36,584 nucleotides of DNA from JAJYIV01 sp964499955 (GTDB lineage Bacteria; Patescibacteriota; Patescibacteriia; UBA9934; GWF2-40-263). The DNA lies in NCBI GenBank assembly GCA_964499955.1, contig CAZCMI010000005.1:1-36584 (forward strand). Reading direction: 5' to 3'. A program made the position numbers and the translations under genes. Shown in pieces: positions 25,001 to 32,627 of the stretch. The notes beneath the pieces were generated by a model. That model had not been told where the DNA came from. It made no database searches and saw nothing but the letters and a program-made list of their open reading frames with translations. Position 1 is the first letter of the stretch. Every line of letters starts with the position of its first letter.

Positions 25001-28000
25001 TTTTCGTCGTAGAATTCGCGGCAGTCGGGGTTGCTCAGCAGATCCGCGTTCGAGCTGCAGCCAATGGCTTGTTCCGCCACGATGGCCGGCGTGTCCGCAC
25101 AGCGCAACGCGGGAACCGGATCAGCCTCTGTGCCGGAATTGTCCATATTCCACGCAACGCACGGGGCGTTAGCGTAGTCTGAGGCGGTGAGATTCGTCCT
25201 CAAGAGCTGCCAGGTGCGCAGCTGGTACCCGGTGCGGTCTGATCCTTCCCAGGTGAAGTACGTCTTGTCGTTGTCGCCGGCCGACTGGGGCGTGGAGCAG
25301 GCGCGCAGGTCCACGTAATGTTCCACCCCTTCCCCGCCCAAGGCCACGGTGTTGAGGTTGGTGAAGGCGTCGCAGCCCACGAACTGGGCCTGGCAGGCCT
25401 GGGCCGTGGTCGGGATGAAGGCCACCGGGAATTGTTCGAGGTCGTACTTGGTGCCTTCCTGCTTGTAGGCGGCGTAGCCCACGCATTCGCCGGGGCAGCG
25501 GTCCGCGCTCGTGACCGTGGCGGGAACGGACGGGCCGCCTTCCACGGGAGCGTAGCGGGCGCAGCCGACGTCCTGCGCCAAACACGAACGGGCGTACTGG
25601 GCGCACGACGGCGGGTCATCGGGCAACCCGCGGCAGTTCAAATACCCCGGGGCGATTTTGATGTGCGTGATTTCCTGGGCCTGGGGCGTGCGGTCGTAGC
25701 CGGTGTTGATGAACGGCGTGGCGAACTCGCCGATTTCCAACTGCACGGCGTCGTAGATGAGGCTTGGGTGGTCCAAGATAATGTCCGCACGGACGTCGCT
25801 GCCGCCCGGCACGGCGAACACGCAGGTCTGGAACGTGAAGGACTGGTCCGTAATGCCGGAACCACCCACTGCCAACGTGTCCGTGGCACCCGACATCGGC
25901 GAACACCCAATGGTGACGGTACCTCTCAGGTCTGGTGGCTGGCCGTCGATGGTGAGTTGGAGCTGCGCGACGTTGGCGTTCGAGGGTACGCCTGCAGAAG
26001 CAGCCCGAACGTACACGCTGAACGTGTGCATGGCGCCCGGCGTCAGTTGGATGTCGTTTTGACGAACCGTGGAAGCGGCATTCGGCCGGACAGACCGGGA
26101 ACCGGCAAACGCGCTGGCTCCCCACGCCATGTTCCCTTCCCATCCGTCCGGAACGTTGTTGTTATTCGCGTCCGTTTCAAAATCCGGGTTGTACACCATG
26201 TTCAACCGCAAGCTGGCGGCGCGGTACAATCGGCTGCATCCCGCCTCGCCGGAACCACAGGTTTGGGCCTGGGCGTTCAAATAGATGCGTGATGCGTCCG
26301 CCGCACTCCAATCTCCCAACGTGCCGTCACCTGATACCGTGCGTTCCGTGGAATACCAGCGGCAACCGGCGTTGCTTTCCGTACAGCCGGTATAGTCCAC
26401 CGTGTTCAGGAGGAAGGCGGCCTGCGCGTTCGACCGCTGGTTGGTGAAGGACAAGCAGGACGCGAACTGCGCCGGGCAGGAATCCCCCTGGAAGTTCCAG
26501 ACGTTTTTTTCCGCAACGCAATAACCGAAGCCGATGCACGTGCCGTTTTCATCCTGGGCCACGCAGCTGGGCGTATCTACGCACACGGACGCGCGCATGC
26601 CACCCGTAGTGCTCGCCAGCAATTCCCCGTTCACGGTCGCGCGGCATTGGGTCTGGGGAGCCTTCAAAATCCAGTTCGGGTCAATCAGACGGCACCATTT
26701 GTGCTGGTCGTCCGGGAGACCCGCCGCGTTGCAATTGTCAAAATTATTGATGATTTCCTGCAATGTCGCCGGTTGGTCGACGGTGTTGCGTTCGGCCGCC
26801 ATTTCCCACCCAACCGGAATAATGCGCGCTTTGCGCATCTTTACGAGGTTGCCGTAGCAATACCCGTACGTATAGCAGAACGGGTCTTGGTTCCGCGCGC
26901 GGTCGTTCGAGGAAATGAGCGGGCGGTTCCCGTTCAACAGCCCCTCGTCGATGGCTTCCTGCACGGTAAGCGGACGGCCGGTGCTGGCCCGCATGACCGC
27001 CGCGGAGAAGTTCACGTCCATGACGCAGTGGTTCAACCCGCGCGCCATGCTGATTCCTGCCGGACAGACGACGAATTCCGAAAGGAAGTCGTAATTACTC
27101 ACGCTGACCGGCTGGATGGACGTCATGGTGGACAAACGGTCCGCCAAAACCTGACGGCTGTCGGATCCGGGTCCGACGACGGGGTTGGACAAATCGCCCG
27201 GGGGTTGCCGCTCAAGAATGGCGGAAGCCCAATCGCGCGCGGAACTCAGGCCCGTGGACAAAAGCGTGTTCGTAAACGTGGAGAGAATGCCCCAACCGAC
27301 GCTTTGGAACGCCTTCCCCCAATCCGGGTCCGTCATGATGGCCTTTCGGCGTTCCTGTTCCCGGTTCGGTTGGCCGACAACGAGGTCCATCCACCGGTTC
27401 TGCACTTCCGCCGCCGGCGTCTTTACCTCGCCTGTTACCGGGTCCTTTTCGTCTTCAAAACCGGCCTTCATAAGCGTCTGAAGGAAATCAACGCGCTTCT
27501 GTTGTTCCACTTCCGACGTCGTCGACACCATGAAGGTGGTGGCGAAACTCAGTTCGTTCACGCCAGGCTTCATCATGCCGGCCAACGCCTTGGTGGCTAC
27601 TTGCGTGGGGTTCAGATCCTCCTGCACGCTGGCAATAAAGGACTGCCAATTGGCTCCGACCTGCGTCAGGTCACAACGAGGCTGCCGAGGAGAGTACGCC
27701 TGGTTGATACTCAAACCCAACGACAAGGAAATCCCCGGATTCGTTGGCCGACAGATGCTAAACCGCATACCGGCCGCCGTCAGGGAATCGTCCAAATTTC
27801 CCAAAAGTTCCCCCGCGGCATCCATCCCGAACGATCCCCAGGCGTCCGCCGCCGTTTCACGGGAAAGGAGGGGCGTTTGGCCCGCACCGCCGGAACCGAG
27901 CCAGACGGCCGATTCGTACGCAAGACGGTTGCCGATGTAATCCACCAGGTTCATGGCGCCTTGCAGCAGCGCGACTTGAAATGCCGGCTGGATGAAGCCG

Positions 28001-28236
28001 GAAAACATGGCGCTCAAATATTTGCGGATACCTTCGGGAGGGCACGGAGCCATGGCCGTACACGTGGCCGAAGCCGCCCCCGCCGCCGCTTCCGTTACCA
28101 CCTCCGCCGACTGCGCGTGGACGTGGCGCGGCACAAGCAACGCGGGAACGAAGACGCTGGCCGACACGCAGACGGCGCCCAACACCCGCTGCCACACGGG
28201 AGACGTCGGTCGGTTGGAATCCTGATGCATGGACAT
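19063..28236 (-). CDS. Giant exported cysteine-rich modular surface protein (3057 residues)
   Basis: The largest gene here, a quarter of the window. A signal peptide lies at about residues 18-42 (VLGAVCVSASVFVPALLVPRHVHAQ). A helical N-terminal region follows to about 550, with a hydrophobic stretch near 75-110. Most of the rest is cysteine-rich, with a recurring C-x(5-6)-GC-x(2)-[YFV] unit (CPAAANGCRAY, CPEGAVGCQVF, CNEASVGCQEV, CLAQDVGCARY, CQAQFVGCDAF). Two carbohydrate-binding-module-like jelly rolls are likely at about 680-845 (NPDFETD..VPDGWEG) and 1155-1310. A dense CxxDxDC run lies near 1905-2060, and a PKD-like stretch (RRVIVDWGDGDVM) near 2870. Adhesion or a cell-surface stalk is the likely role, by inference. 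It starts 9 nt after the calcium-repeat gene. Codons at about 19900-21400 are AT-richer than the rest. Confidence 0.85.
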   Translation of the reverse strand: MSMHQDSNRPTSPVWQRVLGAVCVSASVFVPALLVPRHVHAQSAEVVTEAAAGAASATCTAMAPCPPEGIRKYLSAMFSGFIQPAFQVALLQGAMNLVDYIGNRLAYESAVWLGSGGAGQTPLLSRETAADAWGSFGMDAAGELLGNLDDSLTAAGMRFSICRPTNPGISLSLGLSINQAYSPRQPRCDLTQVGANWQSFIASVQEDLNPTQVATKALAGMMKPGVNELSFATTFMVSTTSEVEQQKRVDFLQTLMKAGFEDEKDPVTGEVKTPAAEVQNRWMDLVVGQPNREQERRKAIMTDPDWGKAFQSVGWGILSTFTNTLLSTGLSSARDWASAILERQPPGDLSNPVVGPGSDSRQVLADRLSTMTSIQPVSVSNYDFLSEFVVCPAGISMARGLNHCVMDVNFSAAVMRASTGRPLTVQEAIDEGLLNGNRPLISSNDRARNQDPFCYTYGYCYGNLVKMRKARIIPVGWEMAAERNTVDQPATLQEIINNFDNCNAAGLPDDQHKWCRLIDPNWILKAPQTQCRATVNGELLASTTGGMRASVCVDTPSCVAQDENGTCIGFGYCVAEKNVWNFQGDSCPAQFASCLSFTNQRSNAQAAFLLNTVDYTGCTESNAGCRWYSTERTVSGDGTLGDWSAADASRIYLNAQAQTCGSGEAGCSRLYRAASLRLNMVYNPDFETDANNNNVPDGWEGNMAWGASAFAGSRSVRPNAASTVRQNDIQLTPGAMHTFSVYVRAASAGVPSNANVAQLQLTIDGQPPDLRGTVTIGCSPMSGATDTLAVGGSGITDQSFTFQTCVFAVPGGSDVRADIILDHPSLIYDAVQLEIGEFATPFINTGYDRTPQAQEITHIKIAPGYLNCRGLPDDPPSCAQYARSCLAQDVGCARYAPVEGGPSVPATVTSADRCPGECVGYAAYKQEGTKYDLEQFPVAFIPTTAQACQAQFVGCDAFTNLNTVALGGEGVEHYVDLRACSTPQSAGDNDKTYFTWEGSDRTGYQLRTWQLLRTNLTASDYANAPCVAWNMDNSGTEADPVPALRCADTPAIVAEQAIGCSSNADLLSNPDCREFYDENGDIHYRLYSETVTISAQCTPYRKTNSDQANCQGTGGLWIGAGECRYLGLGSESPQCPAAANGCRAYTGGSGRNFRTIAEENFENNASVPPQSDWFGGASVAISSESLATGGHSLRLTTPVGTAANSGFYGELPDELVGGARTYTFEFWAKGSGQVQIAFISADGWSVANLVNPGGPDNDSQNLALTDEWRPYTLGPLDASNLTWFDENVRLRVLGVQAGEFYFDNVALRAAEGILTLVKDSWTTPLSCDQGPGPDGTPGTGAAAPQYYLGCQAYNDQAGATHNIYQFTRLCPEGAVGCQVFYHTQNSQPATAKIHQLRCQTADGQAATSRTDCAPDGGFGTLCTIQAGKSYCLFDYDGGSVPAGPFGDTFTIVEGPETQIVGNDRAVYVVDDGSGTCNEASVGCQEVGLPVFNPDRTAVTSYQSTYLMNRPDDYRREDGTPGILCSDEALFCEAWNTPQDGTYYFKDPGDQLCEFRTDVRLNNTTYSGWFRKGTTPPEPCAANNLIGGQQYGIWRNGDAQYGGWVGACEARYNRCTEFVDPTDTTATTTYGTAYAYVANNRLGQAPASTTDACNGRVSQRGGCVLFNNTNMLDLPYSAAPSYLASAHADVLYGEQANALRDPISCSTATSGQVTDTNGNQVNLCAMRCAYDVGVGRDLQTGIRVEGPNGFELVGACLTSRDCPTLETTTGRRVEGTCVDVRSEYGAQFGGANASYFHQNDTNTVLSVVRDRQCAEWLGCQSSYSVWDERTGKYEPVCEQLRLYRDIHNGTNINPALEISREPLSLEAYASRNISWYGLEYSGYSIPNQSPVPAIQQVNVHPDRWCVHTTQGTVERDGNGLERTCGTTADCGSGYQCDTVTPEYRAAVVAGSCEQGAVGFGGSCFVGVCRDSGNRCAVDNDCAGATDLCLIGFCQEISGQLCTDNNDCAGTNVCDTRRGRCVDTLNPTIRCSTDASCSGNQRCIHQAGVQAGACVNNLCLVDFRDQNADGQLDVFARQQAQEVACRGYPDAFAPFPSQVVSEWDWQSVRSQDVTNLLNVLARPFTYRRGFEQANVCAPKWDPQSGRYVANNDCMCEYTRVEYGNGMTVRHFSPGQVGEDGQEEKDNIRGICTGGSNDGVMCTTNTDCAGGTCSLQTGIQEKIGWEGYCLEYDTSISLYGGNTERPCLTWLPIDSVKGATDLYGKDIQAGFHNGRDNYYCTETDVYVDLGTNIWDTRNSGVSTGNALDVSCLYSDLLPSFSTMPSGFNHAQSDPIQPAVDRWPTANEIKDIGCPNGYFAVITQAGALAPDLRPSATSLGGRHWALCAVLEDYTDGRRDDGNSGPRPDDDDDTAWKAGFAYICVPKFATDAKGEACNPPNNASDAPNITHTGPGTSEIYFVKQDVFQGLRSEYASCFARGLPYWQAAAYLRIGSNVANIAQVTSSARESGAAGTLRNYAAANGSVYLAQHSYLGCSEVVQTSSRSLSSTSPPQNQANMSVYNVAWTQRTADGSTHEIPDLNYGRNMERVIFGQAADPTADPSIDKAPLRVQTGPTNPSHFAASRYDLKGQGGTGECRFAGINQTNAIVCDPMPDYVSKLRICPLIPLLTPIRALEHGPGVQEGNCLVIGGREDEIIQPSPGVYCRLIFKQNYLIGINCSNPSSQLTYTGEIFWETAPNDPHLVNYRSVAITSQGGGPAFPANTEPYERLRTIFHQALRVFRWIGGHAGTHLGQYEPVSSFGQTVMDGSSAGGIDTATPPQVASIGECKPGGGCVEGRQGFISVNGVSEGNVIGGSGYKSINASFFAWADHEQMPLRRVIVDWGDGDVMSQGADHHQQRVYWPTTSQTGSVAADNFYKNRRGLQSDADNTAWCGSGPEFGYSSQACETGYLNFTHDYVCSQAMLENLPTCQLQAGTNSLLNSPCTAGPVPNAVDRCVFQPRVHVVDNWGWCTGTCTTGPDGTPQCFGVECKAEYPKPTPVEDNQRSSNPWVYFAGYVVVEPR

Positions 28237-28245
28237 ATCTCGCGC

Positions 28246-28920
28246 TTAGGGGTTCGGGGCTATGGGGGATTGGAGCGCTTGTTCTTCCAGAACGGCATCC
28301 ACGGCTTCGGTGAAAAGCACGCGTATCTGTTCATCCGTCATCGCGCTCAATTCCTCTTCAGGGATGCCGGAATCCACCAACAGGATCCTCATGTCCTGGA
28401 CGGGCATGCTTTTCAGCGCCAGGACGACGTCATCGATGCCGGTAAACCCCAATCCGTCTACGAACCCTCCCATTTCCACGGGTGGCGGGGGCGGTTCCGG
28501 AATGGACGTAATTGGTGCCGGTTCCGTGACGACGATTCCGCATTCCCTTCCCGCCGGGCAATTCGGGTCCGTGCCGCCGTAGACTTCGTCGTAGTCGGAG
28601 AGACCGTCGCCGTCGGTGTCGGCGAGGTACGGGCTGGTGCGGAAGACGTAGATTTCGTCGTAGTCGGTGAGGCCGTCGCCGTCGGTGTCCCGGTGTTTCA
28701 TGGCTTCCAATTCGCGCGCTTCCCGTTGGGATTCGAGTTCGAACCCCTGCGGGGCGCGGGCGAATTGCTCTTGAAACGGCCGGCGGAGGTTCGCGCCGAA
28801 GGACAGGAAGCCGATGATGAGTCCGCCGATGCCCAGAAACAACAACAACGCCGAAGCAACCTTCTGCTCGGGCGTCAGGCCGCTCGGACGTTTCGGGAAC
28901 CGGACCGGTGCCATAGACAT
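28246..28920 (-). CDS. Membrane-anchored protein with calcium-binding thrombospondin-type-3-like repeats
   Basis: 224 residues from MSMAPVRFPKRPSG (28914 is an equally possible ATG). One membrane helix (about residues 20-42, VASALLLFLGIGGLIIGFLSFG) is followed by a Glu/Arg helix. Two aspartate-rich loops come next, DTDGDGLTDYDEIYVFRTSP and DTDGDGLSDYDEVYGGTDP, typical of TSP3/dockerin-like Ca2+ sites. Then come a proline-rich linker (PEPPPPP) and a C-terminal helical domain (IDDVVLALKSMPVQDMRILLVD) that may be an oligomerisation region. It precedes the giant gene by 9 nt and is probably co-translated, so it is a likely membrane anchor or partner for that protein. The two Ca loops are near-identical DNA repeats (around 28585-28625 and 28660-28695). 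Confidence 0.8.
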   Translation of the reverse strand: MSMAPVRFPKRPSGLTPEQKVASALLLFLGIGGLIIGFLSFGANLRRPFQEQFARAPQGFELESQREARELEAMKHRDTDGDGLTDYDEIYVFRTSPYLADTDGDGLSDYDEVYGGTDPNCPAGRECGIVVTEPAPITSIPEPPPPPVEMGGFVDGLGFTGIDDVVLALKSMPVQDMRILLVDSGIPEEELSAMTDEQIRVLFTEAVDAVLEEQALQSPIAPNP

Positions 28921-28949
28921 CGCACGTTTTCCACATGCGCTTAGGGGCA

Positions 28950-28958
28950 AGTATACCA
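28950..28958 (-). promoter_or_regulatory. Extended -10 promoter TGGTATACT for the surface-protein operon
   Basis: Minus strand TGG followed by TATACT, about 30 nt before the ATG at 28920. It follows the rsmA terminator directly, so the calcium-repeat and giant genes form their own unit. Confidence 0.65.
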
Positions 28959-28967
28959 TAAACGTGC

Positions 28968-28998
28968 AAACCAAACCGCCCCGCGGGAAGGCGGGGCG
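28968..28998 (-). terminator. Intrinsic terminator after rsmA
   Basis: Stem CGCCCCGC/GCGGGGCG (28977-28984 with 28991-28998), followed on the minus strand by GTTTGGTTT. Confidence 0.75.
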
Positions 28999-29043
28999 AC
29001 GGTTGGTCCCGGGCTGGTGGGTCCGATGAAGTTTGTGCGCGCG

Positions 29044-29850
29044 TCAACGCCCGCGCGCGTGCCCGCGCAGGTCCGCCCACTGCGTTGCGGAGAGGGTTTC
29101 GGCGCGCGCGTCGGGACGCAAGCTCATTTTCTCCAAGGCGGCTTTGATTTCTTCCGACGTGCCGTATCCTGCCGCGGCCAAATTGCCGTGCAGTTGCTTG
29201 CGCGGGCGGGAAAAGCCCGCTTTCGCCAGGGCGATGACAGCTTCCGGGTCGTTCGCTGCTGACGCGTGGCCCGACGGATCGTGCAAACGCAACAAAACGA
29301 CGGCGGAATCCACTTTGGGTGCGGGGCGGAAAGACCCCGCCGGAACGTTCAGGACCTTTTTGACGTCTGCGTACGTCTGGCAGACCACGGAAAGCAGGCC
29401 CATGCGCGGCGGCGAGGCGGCCATGCGTTCGGCCACCTCCTTTTGCACCATCAACACCATGCGGGAGGGGCGCGGGGCGCGGCGCAAAAAGTCCTCCACG
29501 AGGGCGGACGTGATGTTGTACGGGATGTTGGCCACCAAGGCGTAGGTGCCGTCCTGCAGGCGGCCGCCCAACGTTGAATCCTGCCGGCGCAGGCCCAGGA
29601 TATCCCCTTCCACCAAATCGATGCGCTCCCCGAACGTTTCCCGCAAGGCCGGAACTAAATCGGTATCGGCTTCCACGGCCACGACCTTGGCGCCCGCTTC
29701 AACCAACCCGTGGGTTAAAACCCCCGTTCCCGGCCCGATTTCAAGCACGGTCTCGCCGGGGGCGAGGCTGGCCGCGGCCACGATCTTTCCCACGGCCGAG
29801 GGGTCGGCAAGAAAATGCTGGCCGTACGATTTTTTGGCGCGGGGGAACAT
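29044..29850 (-). CDS. rsmA: 16S rRNA dimethyladenosine transferase (KsgA/RsmA)
   Basis: 268 residues from MFPRAKKSYGQHFLADPSAV, the conserved RsmA N-terminus; earlier in-frame starts lie inside the epimerase gene. The SAM-binding fold has VLEIGPGTGVLTHGL (about residue 36), the acidic VVAVEAD, and the catalytic NIPYNITSALVEDF (the NLPYNI motif). KVDSAVVLLRLH and AKAGFSRPRKQLHGNL are typical of the C-terminal half. It dimethylates two adjacent adenosines in the 3' hairpin of 16S rRNA (A1518/A1519 in E. coli), a late step of 30S assembly. It begins 5 nt after the epimerase stop and ends the prfB-HAD-epimerase-rsmA run. Confidence 0.97.
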   Translation of the reverse strand: MFPRAKKSYGQHFLADPSAVGKIVAAASLAPGETVLEIGPGTGVLTHGLVEAGAKVVAVEADTDLVPALRETFGERIDLVEGDILGLRRQDSTLGGRLQDGTYALVANIPYNITSALVEDFLRRAPRPSRMVLMVQKEVAERMAASPPRMGLLSVVCQTYADVKKVLNVPAGSFRPAPKVDSAVVLLRLHDPSGHASAANDPEAVIALAKAGFSRPRKQLHGNLAAAGYGTSEEIKAALEKMSLRPDARAETLSATQWADLRGHARGR

Positions 29851-29855
29851 GGAAT

Positions 29856-30764
29856 CTACAAAAACATTGCCATCAACCCTTCCTCCAGCGCCACGCGTGC
29901 CGCCCAACCCAATTCCCGCTTGGCCTTTTCCACGTCCAAACAGGAACGGTCCACGTCCCCGGCCCGCGAAGGGCCGTCGCGGCGGTCCGCTTTCTTTCCC
30001 ACCGCCCGTTCCACGGCCGCCAACAGGGTGTTCACGGACGTTTCCTTGCCCGTGCCGATGTGGAATGCGCCCGTCGCCAGCTGGTCCGCGGCGGCCAGGT
30101 TCGCCGCCACAACGTCGTCCACGTGGATGAAATCGCGCGTTTGTTCGCCCGTTCCATGCACCACCACCGGCGTGCCGGCACGGATGGCGTCCGCAAACGA
30201 CGGCACCACGGCCCCTTCCCCGCCGGACGTCTGGCGCGGCCCGTACACGTTGGCATACCGCAAGGACGCGCAGGGCAGCCCATGGTGCCGGGTGAAAAAG
30301 GCCAGGTATTCCTCCGCCGCACGCTTGGCGATGCCATACGGGGAAAGCGGCTGGGGCGCGTGGGTTTCGGCGAATGGGGGCGTGCCGGCGGCATACAACG
30401 CCCCGCCGGTACTGGCGAACACCAGGCAGCGGGCGCCCGCCGCATGGGCCGCTTCCGCCACGCGGATGGTGCCGACGACGTTGATTTCGGCGTCCTCCGC
30501 CGGGCGGGCCACGGAAACGGGGACGCTGGCCTGGGCGGCCAGGTGGAACACGGCTTCCGGCTTGAATTTCGCCACCGCACGAGGGAACGCCGGGTGCAGG
30601 ATGGATTTTTTCAAGAACGTCGCGCCAGCCGGGACGTTTTTCTTGTTGCCAGTGGACAGGTCGTCTACTACCAACACCTCCACGCCGCGTGCGAGCAGCG
30701 CGTCCGCCACGTGGGAACCGATGAACCCGGCTCCGCCGGTCACGAGGGCTTTCTTGTATGCCAT
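29856..30764 (-). CDS. NAD-dependent sugar-nucleotide epimerase/dehydratase (GalE-like)
   Basis: 302 residues, an extended short-chain dehydrogenase fold. It opens with VTGGAGFIGSHVADALLARG (NAD-binding GGxGxxG), then DDLSTG, VFHLAAQASVPVSV, FASTGGALYAAG (catalytic Ser/Thr), SPYGIAKRAAEEYL (catalytic YxxxK), LRYANVYGPRQ, and RDFIHVDDVV. The nearest named relatives are UDP-glucose 4-epimerases; the exact sugar is not decidable by eye. It would supply nucleotide sugars for surface polysaccharide, which fits the O-antigen-ligase-like gene at 35187-36467. It lies 24 nt after the HAD gene and 5 nt before rsmA. The start ATGG has no Shine-Dalgarno sequence. Confidence 0.9.
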   Translation of the reverse strand: MAYKKALVTGGAGFIGSHVADALLARGVEVLVVDDLSTGNKKNVPAGATFLKKSILHPAFPRAVAKFKPEAVFHLAAQASVPVSVARPAEDAEINVVGTIRVAEAAHAAGARCLVFASTGGALYAAGTPPFAETHAPQPLSPYGIAKRAAEEYLAFFTRHHGLPCASLRYANVYGPRQTSGGEGAVVPSFADAIRAGTPVVVHGTGEQTRDFIHVDDVVAANLAAADQLATGAFHIGTGKETSVNTLLAAVERAVGKKADRRDGPSRAGDVDRSCLDVEKAKRELGWAARVALEEGLMAMFL

Positions 30765-30788
30765 ATGTTGAGCGTTTTAGGCCGGGCG

Positions 30789-31421
30789 TTATGAACGAAA
30801 GGTGGCTGTTATTTCATCCAACCGGCGGGCGGTTTCTTCGGGGCCGGAGACGCGATAGGCCGTGCCGCCCCATTTCTCGAAGGACGCGCAGGTGTGCAAG
30901 GCGTCTTCCACCAGGATAGCGCGGTTCATGGGCACGCCATAGTCCGCCAGGCAGGCGCGGAACATCTCCCCGTCGCGTTCCGTCTTCAAATAGCCCAGGT
31001 CGGCGGTGTTTAGAATGCGGTCGAACGAGGCGTCCAGACCCAGGGCGGGTACGGTGAACCGGGTGAAACAGTCCATGTTCCCCGTCGCCAGCACGACGTA
31101 TGCCACTTCACGCAAACGTTCCGCGCGCAGGCGCAAGGCCGGGTCAAACGGCATCGCCGCGCAATCCGCCGCCAAGGCCCGCCACAACGCCTCGCGGCCG
31201 ATCGGCACCTGTGGGGCGAGCCAATCGCACACGTCCTCGGACGACAGCGTGCCGCGCATCCACGCGCGAACCCGTTCTTTTTCTTCCCCGAACAACAACC
31301 GCTGCACGATTTCATACGTTTCGCGTTCGGCCTCCGCCCCTGTGCGCAACGACCCCCAAAACCGGCCGGTGCACAGGGTGCCGTCCCAATCCAGGAAAAC
31401 CACGTGGGTCCGTTCGCGCAT
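30789..31421 (-). CDS. HAD-superfamily hydrolase
   Basis: 210 residues. HAD motif I is VFLDWDGTLC (nucleophile Asp near residue 10), motif II is VVLATGN, and the motif III/IV region contains TERDGEMF and ILVEDALHTC. An alpha-helical cap between motifs I and II (EIVQRLLFGEEKERVRAWM) is typical of subfamily I phosphatases. The substrate is unknown. It starts 16 nt after the prfB stop; AGGG lies 6 nt before the ATG as a weak ribosome-binding site. It sits between a translation factor and a sugar epimerase, giving no clear functional hint. Confidence 0.85.
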   Translation of the reverse strand: MRERTHVVFLDWDGTLCTGRFWGSLRTGAEAERETYEIVQRLLFGEEKERVRAWMRGTLSSEDVCDWLAPQVPIGREALWRALAADCAAMPFDPALRLRAERLREVAYVVLATGNMDCFTRFTVPALGLDASFDRILNTADLGYLKTERDGEMFRACLADYGVPMNRAILVEDALHTCASFEKWGGTAYRVSGPEETARRLDEITATFRS

Positions 31422-31437
31422 ACGCCGCCCTTCCCCG

Positions 31438-32566
31438 TTATTCCTCGTTTGCCTTGGCGAAGCGGTCGCTTTGGCCGAGTTCGTGGCGCAGATACGCCTC
31501 CATGAAGGGCTCGAGCGCGCCGTCCAACACGTCCTGCGCCTGGGCGGTTTCGTGGCCGGTGCGGTGGTCCTTGACCATTTTGTACGGGTGCAGCACGTAC
31601 GAGCGGATTTGGTTGCCCCATTCCGCGCTGTGGTATTCGCCGCGGAGCTTGTTCTTTTCCTTCTGCTGCTCTTCCAAGCGGCGCTGGTGCAGACGGGCTT
31701 TGAGCACGCGCATGGCCACCTCTTTGTTCTGCGCCTGGCTGCGTTCGTTCTGGCATTGGACCGTGATGCCGGTGGGAATATGCACGATGCGGACGGCCGA
31801 ATACGTGGTGTTCACGCTCTGCCCGCCCTTGCCGCCGGACATGAAGGTGTCGATGCGCAGGTCCTTCGGGTCGATGTCCATTTCCTCCAATTCGGCGAAT
31901 TCCGGGATGACTTCCACCAAAGCGAAGGTAGTGTGGCGCATCTGTTCGGCGTCGAACGGCGAAATGCGAACGAGCCGGTGCACGCCCGCCTCGGATTTCA
32001 GATAGCCGTAGGCGTAGCGGCCTTCCACGCGGAAGGTCAGGGACTTGAAGCCACCCTCTTCGCCGCGGCTTTCGTCCAGGATTTCGATCTGCCAGCCCTT
32101 TTCCTCCGCGAACCGGCCGTACATGCGCGACAGCATGGCCGTCCAGTCGTTGGCCTCGGTGCCGCCGGAACCGGCGTGCAGGGACATGATGGCGTTGTCG
32201 GCGTCGTGCGGGCCCGAAAACAGCGTGGCGAATTCCATGCGGGAAAAGCGGGCTTCGAGGTCCTTGCGGCGAGCCGCCACGTCGTCATGCACGGATTCGT
32301 CCCCTTCCGCCTGGGCCAGCTCCGCGTACGATTGCAGATCGCGGATTTCGGCCTGCAGGGCGTCCCAGGCCTCCAGCTCGGCGCGCAGGTCGGCCGCGTG
32401 CTTGGACACGGCCTTGGCCTTGCGCGTGTCCTGCCAGAAATCCGGGTCGGCCATTTGGACTTCCAGCGCCTTCACTTCCGTTTTGACGCGGTCCAGGTCA
32501 AAGCAGCCGCCAGGTGCGGGCGGCGCGCTCGCCGAGCTCGGCGACTTGGGAAATGAGTTCTTTCAT
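31438..32566 (-). CDS. prfB: Peptide chain release factor 2 with programmed +1 frameshift
   Basis: RF2 of about 375 residues made from two frames. The first frame starts at 32566 (MKELISQVAELGERAARTWR..) and meets TGA at 32498-32500 after 22 codons. The site CTT TGA C lets the ribosome slip +1 into DLDRVKTEVKALEVQMADPDFW, which runs to 31438. RF2 hallmarks are SPFDAEQMRHT (SPF tripeptide that reads UGA/UAA) and SGGKGGQSVN (GGQ, peptidyl-tRNA hydrolysis). The second frame alone, from a GTG at 32475, would miss the first 30 residues. Frameshifting lets RF2 control its own level: scarce RF2 means more slippage. Upstream GGCGG, 3 nt before CTT, is a weak version of the stimulating Shine-Dalgarno-like element. 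Confidence 0.95.
32497..32503 (-). promoter_or_regulatory. RF2 programmed frameshift site CTTTGAC
   Basis: Minus-strand CTT-TGA-C: slippery Leu codon followed by the in-frame UGA and C, the classic prfB autoregulatory signal. GGCGG precedes it by 3 nt. Confidence 0.95.
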
Positions 32567-32590
32567 ACGCGAGCCAGCGTACGGCACGGC

Positions 32591-32620
32591 AGAAAAAAAC
32601 ACCAGCCGCAAGGCCGGTGT
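32591..32620 (-). terminator. Intrinsic terminator after the DUF4870-like gene
   Basis: A 9-bp stem with one mismatch (32599-32607 with 32612-32620), 4-nt loop, followed on the minus strand by TTTTTTTCT. It separates this gene from prfB. Confidence 0.9.
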
Positions 32621-32627
32621 CTTTCCG

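Noticed and set aside
28583..28700. Direct repeats that might be a CRISPR or tandem array
   Set aside because: Two copies only, in frame, coding for Ca-binding DTDGDG loops.
26647..28944. 765-codon plus-strand frame opposite the giant gene
   Set aside because: No signal, domain or start context; mirror of the cysteine-rich gene.
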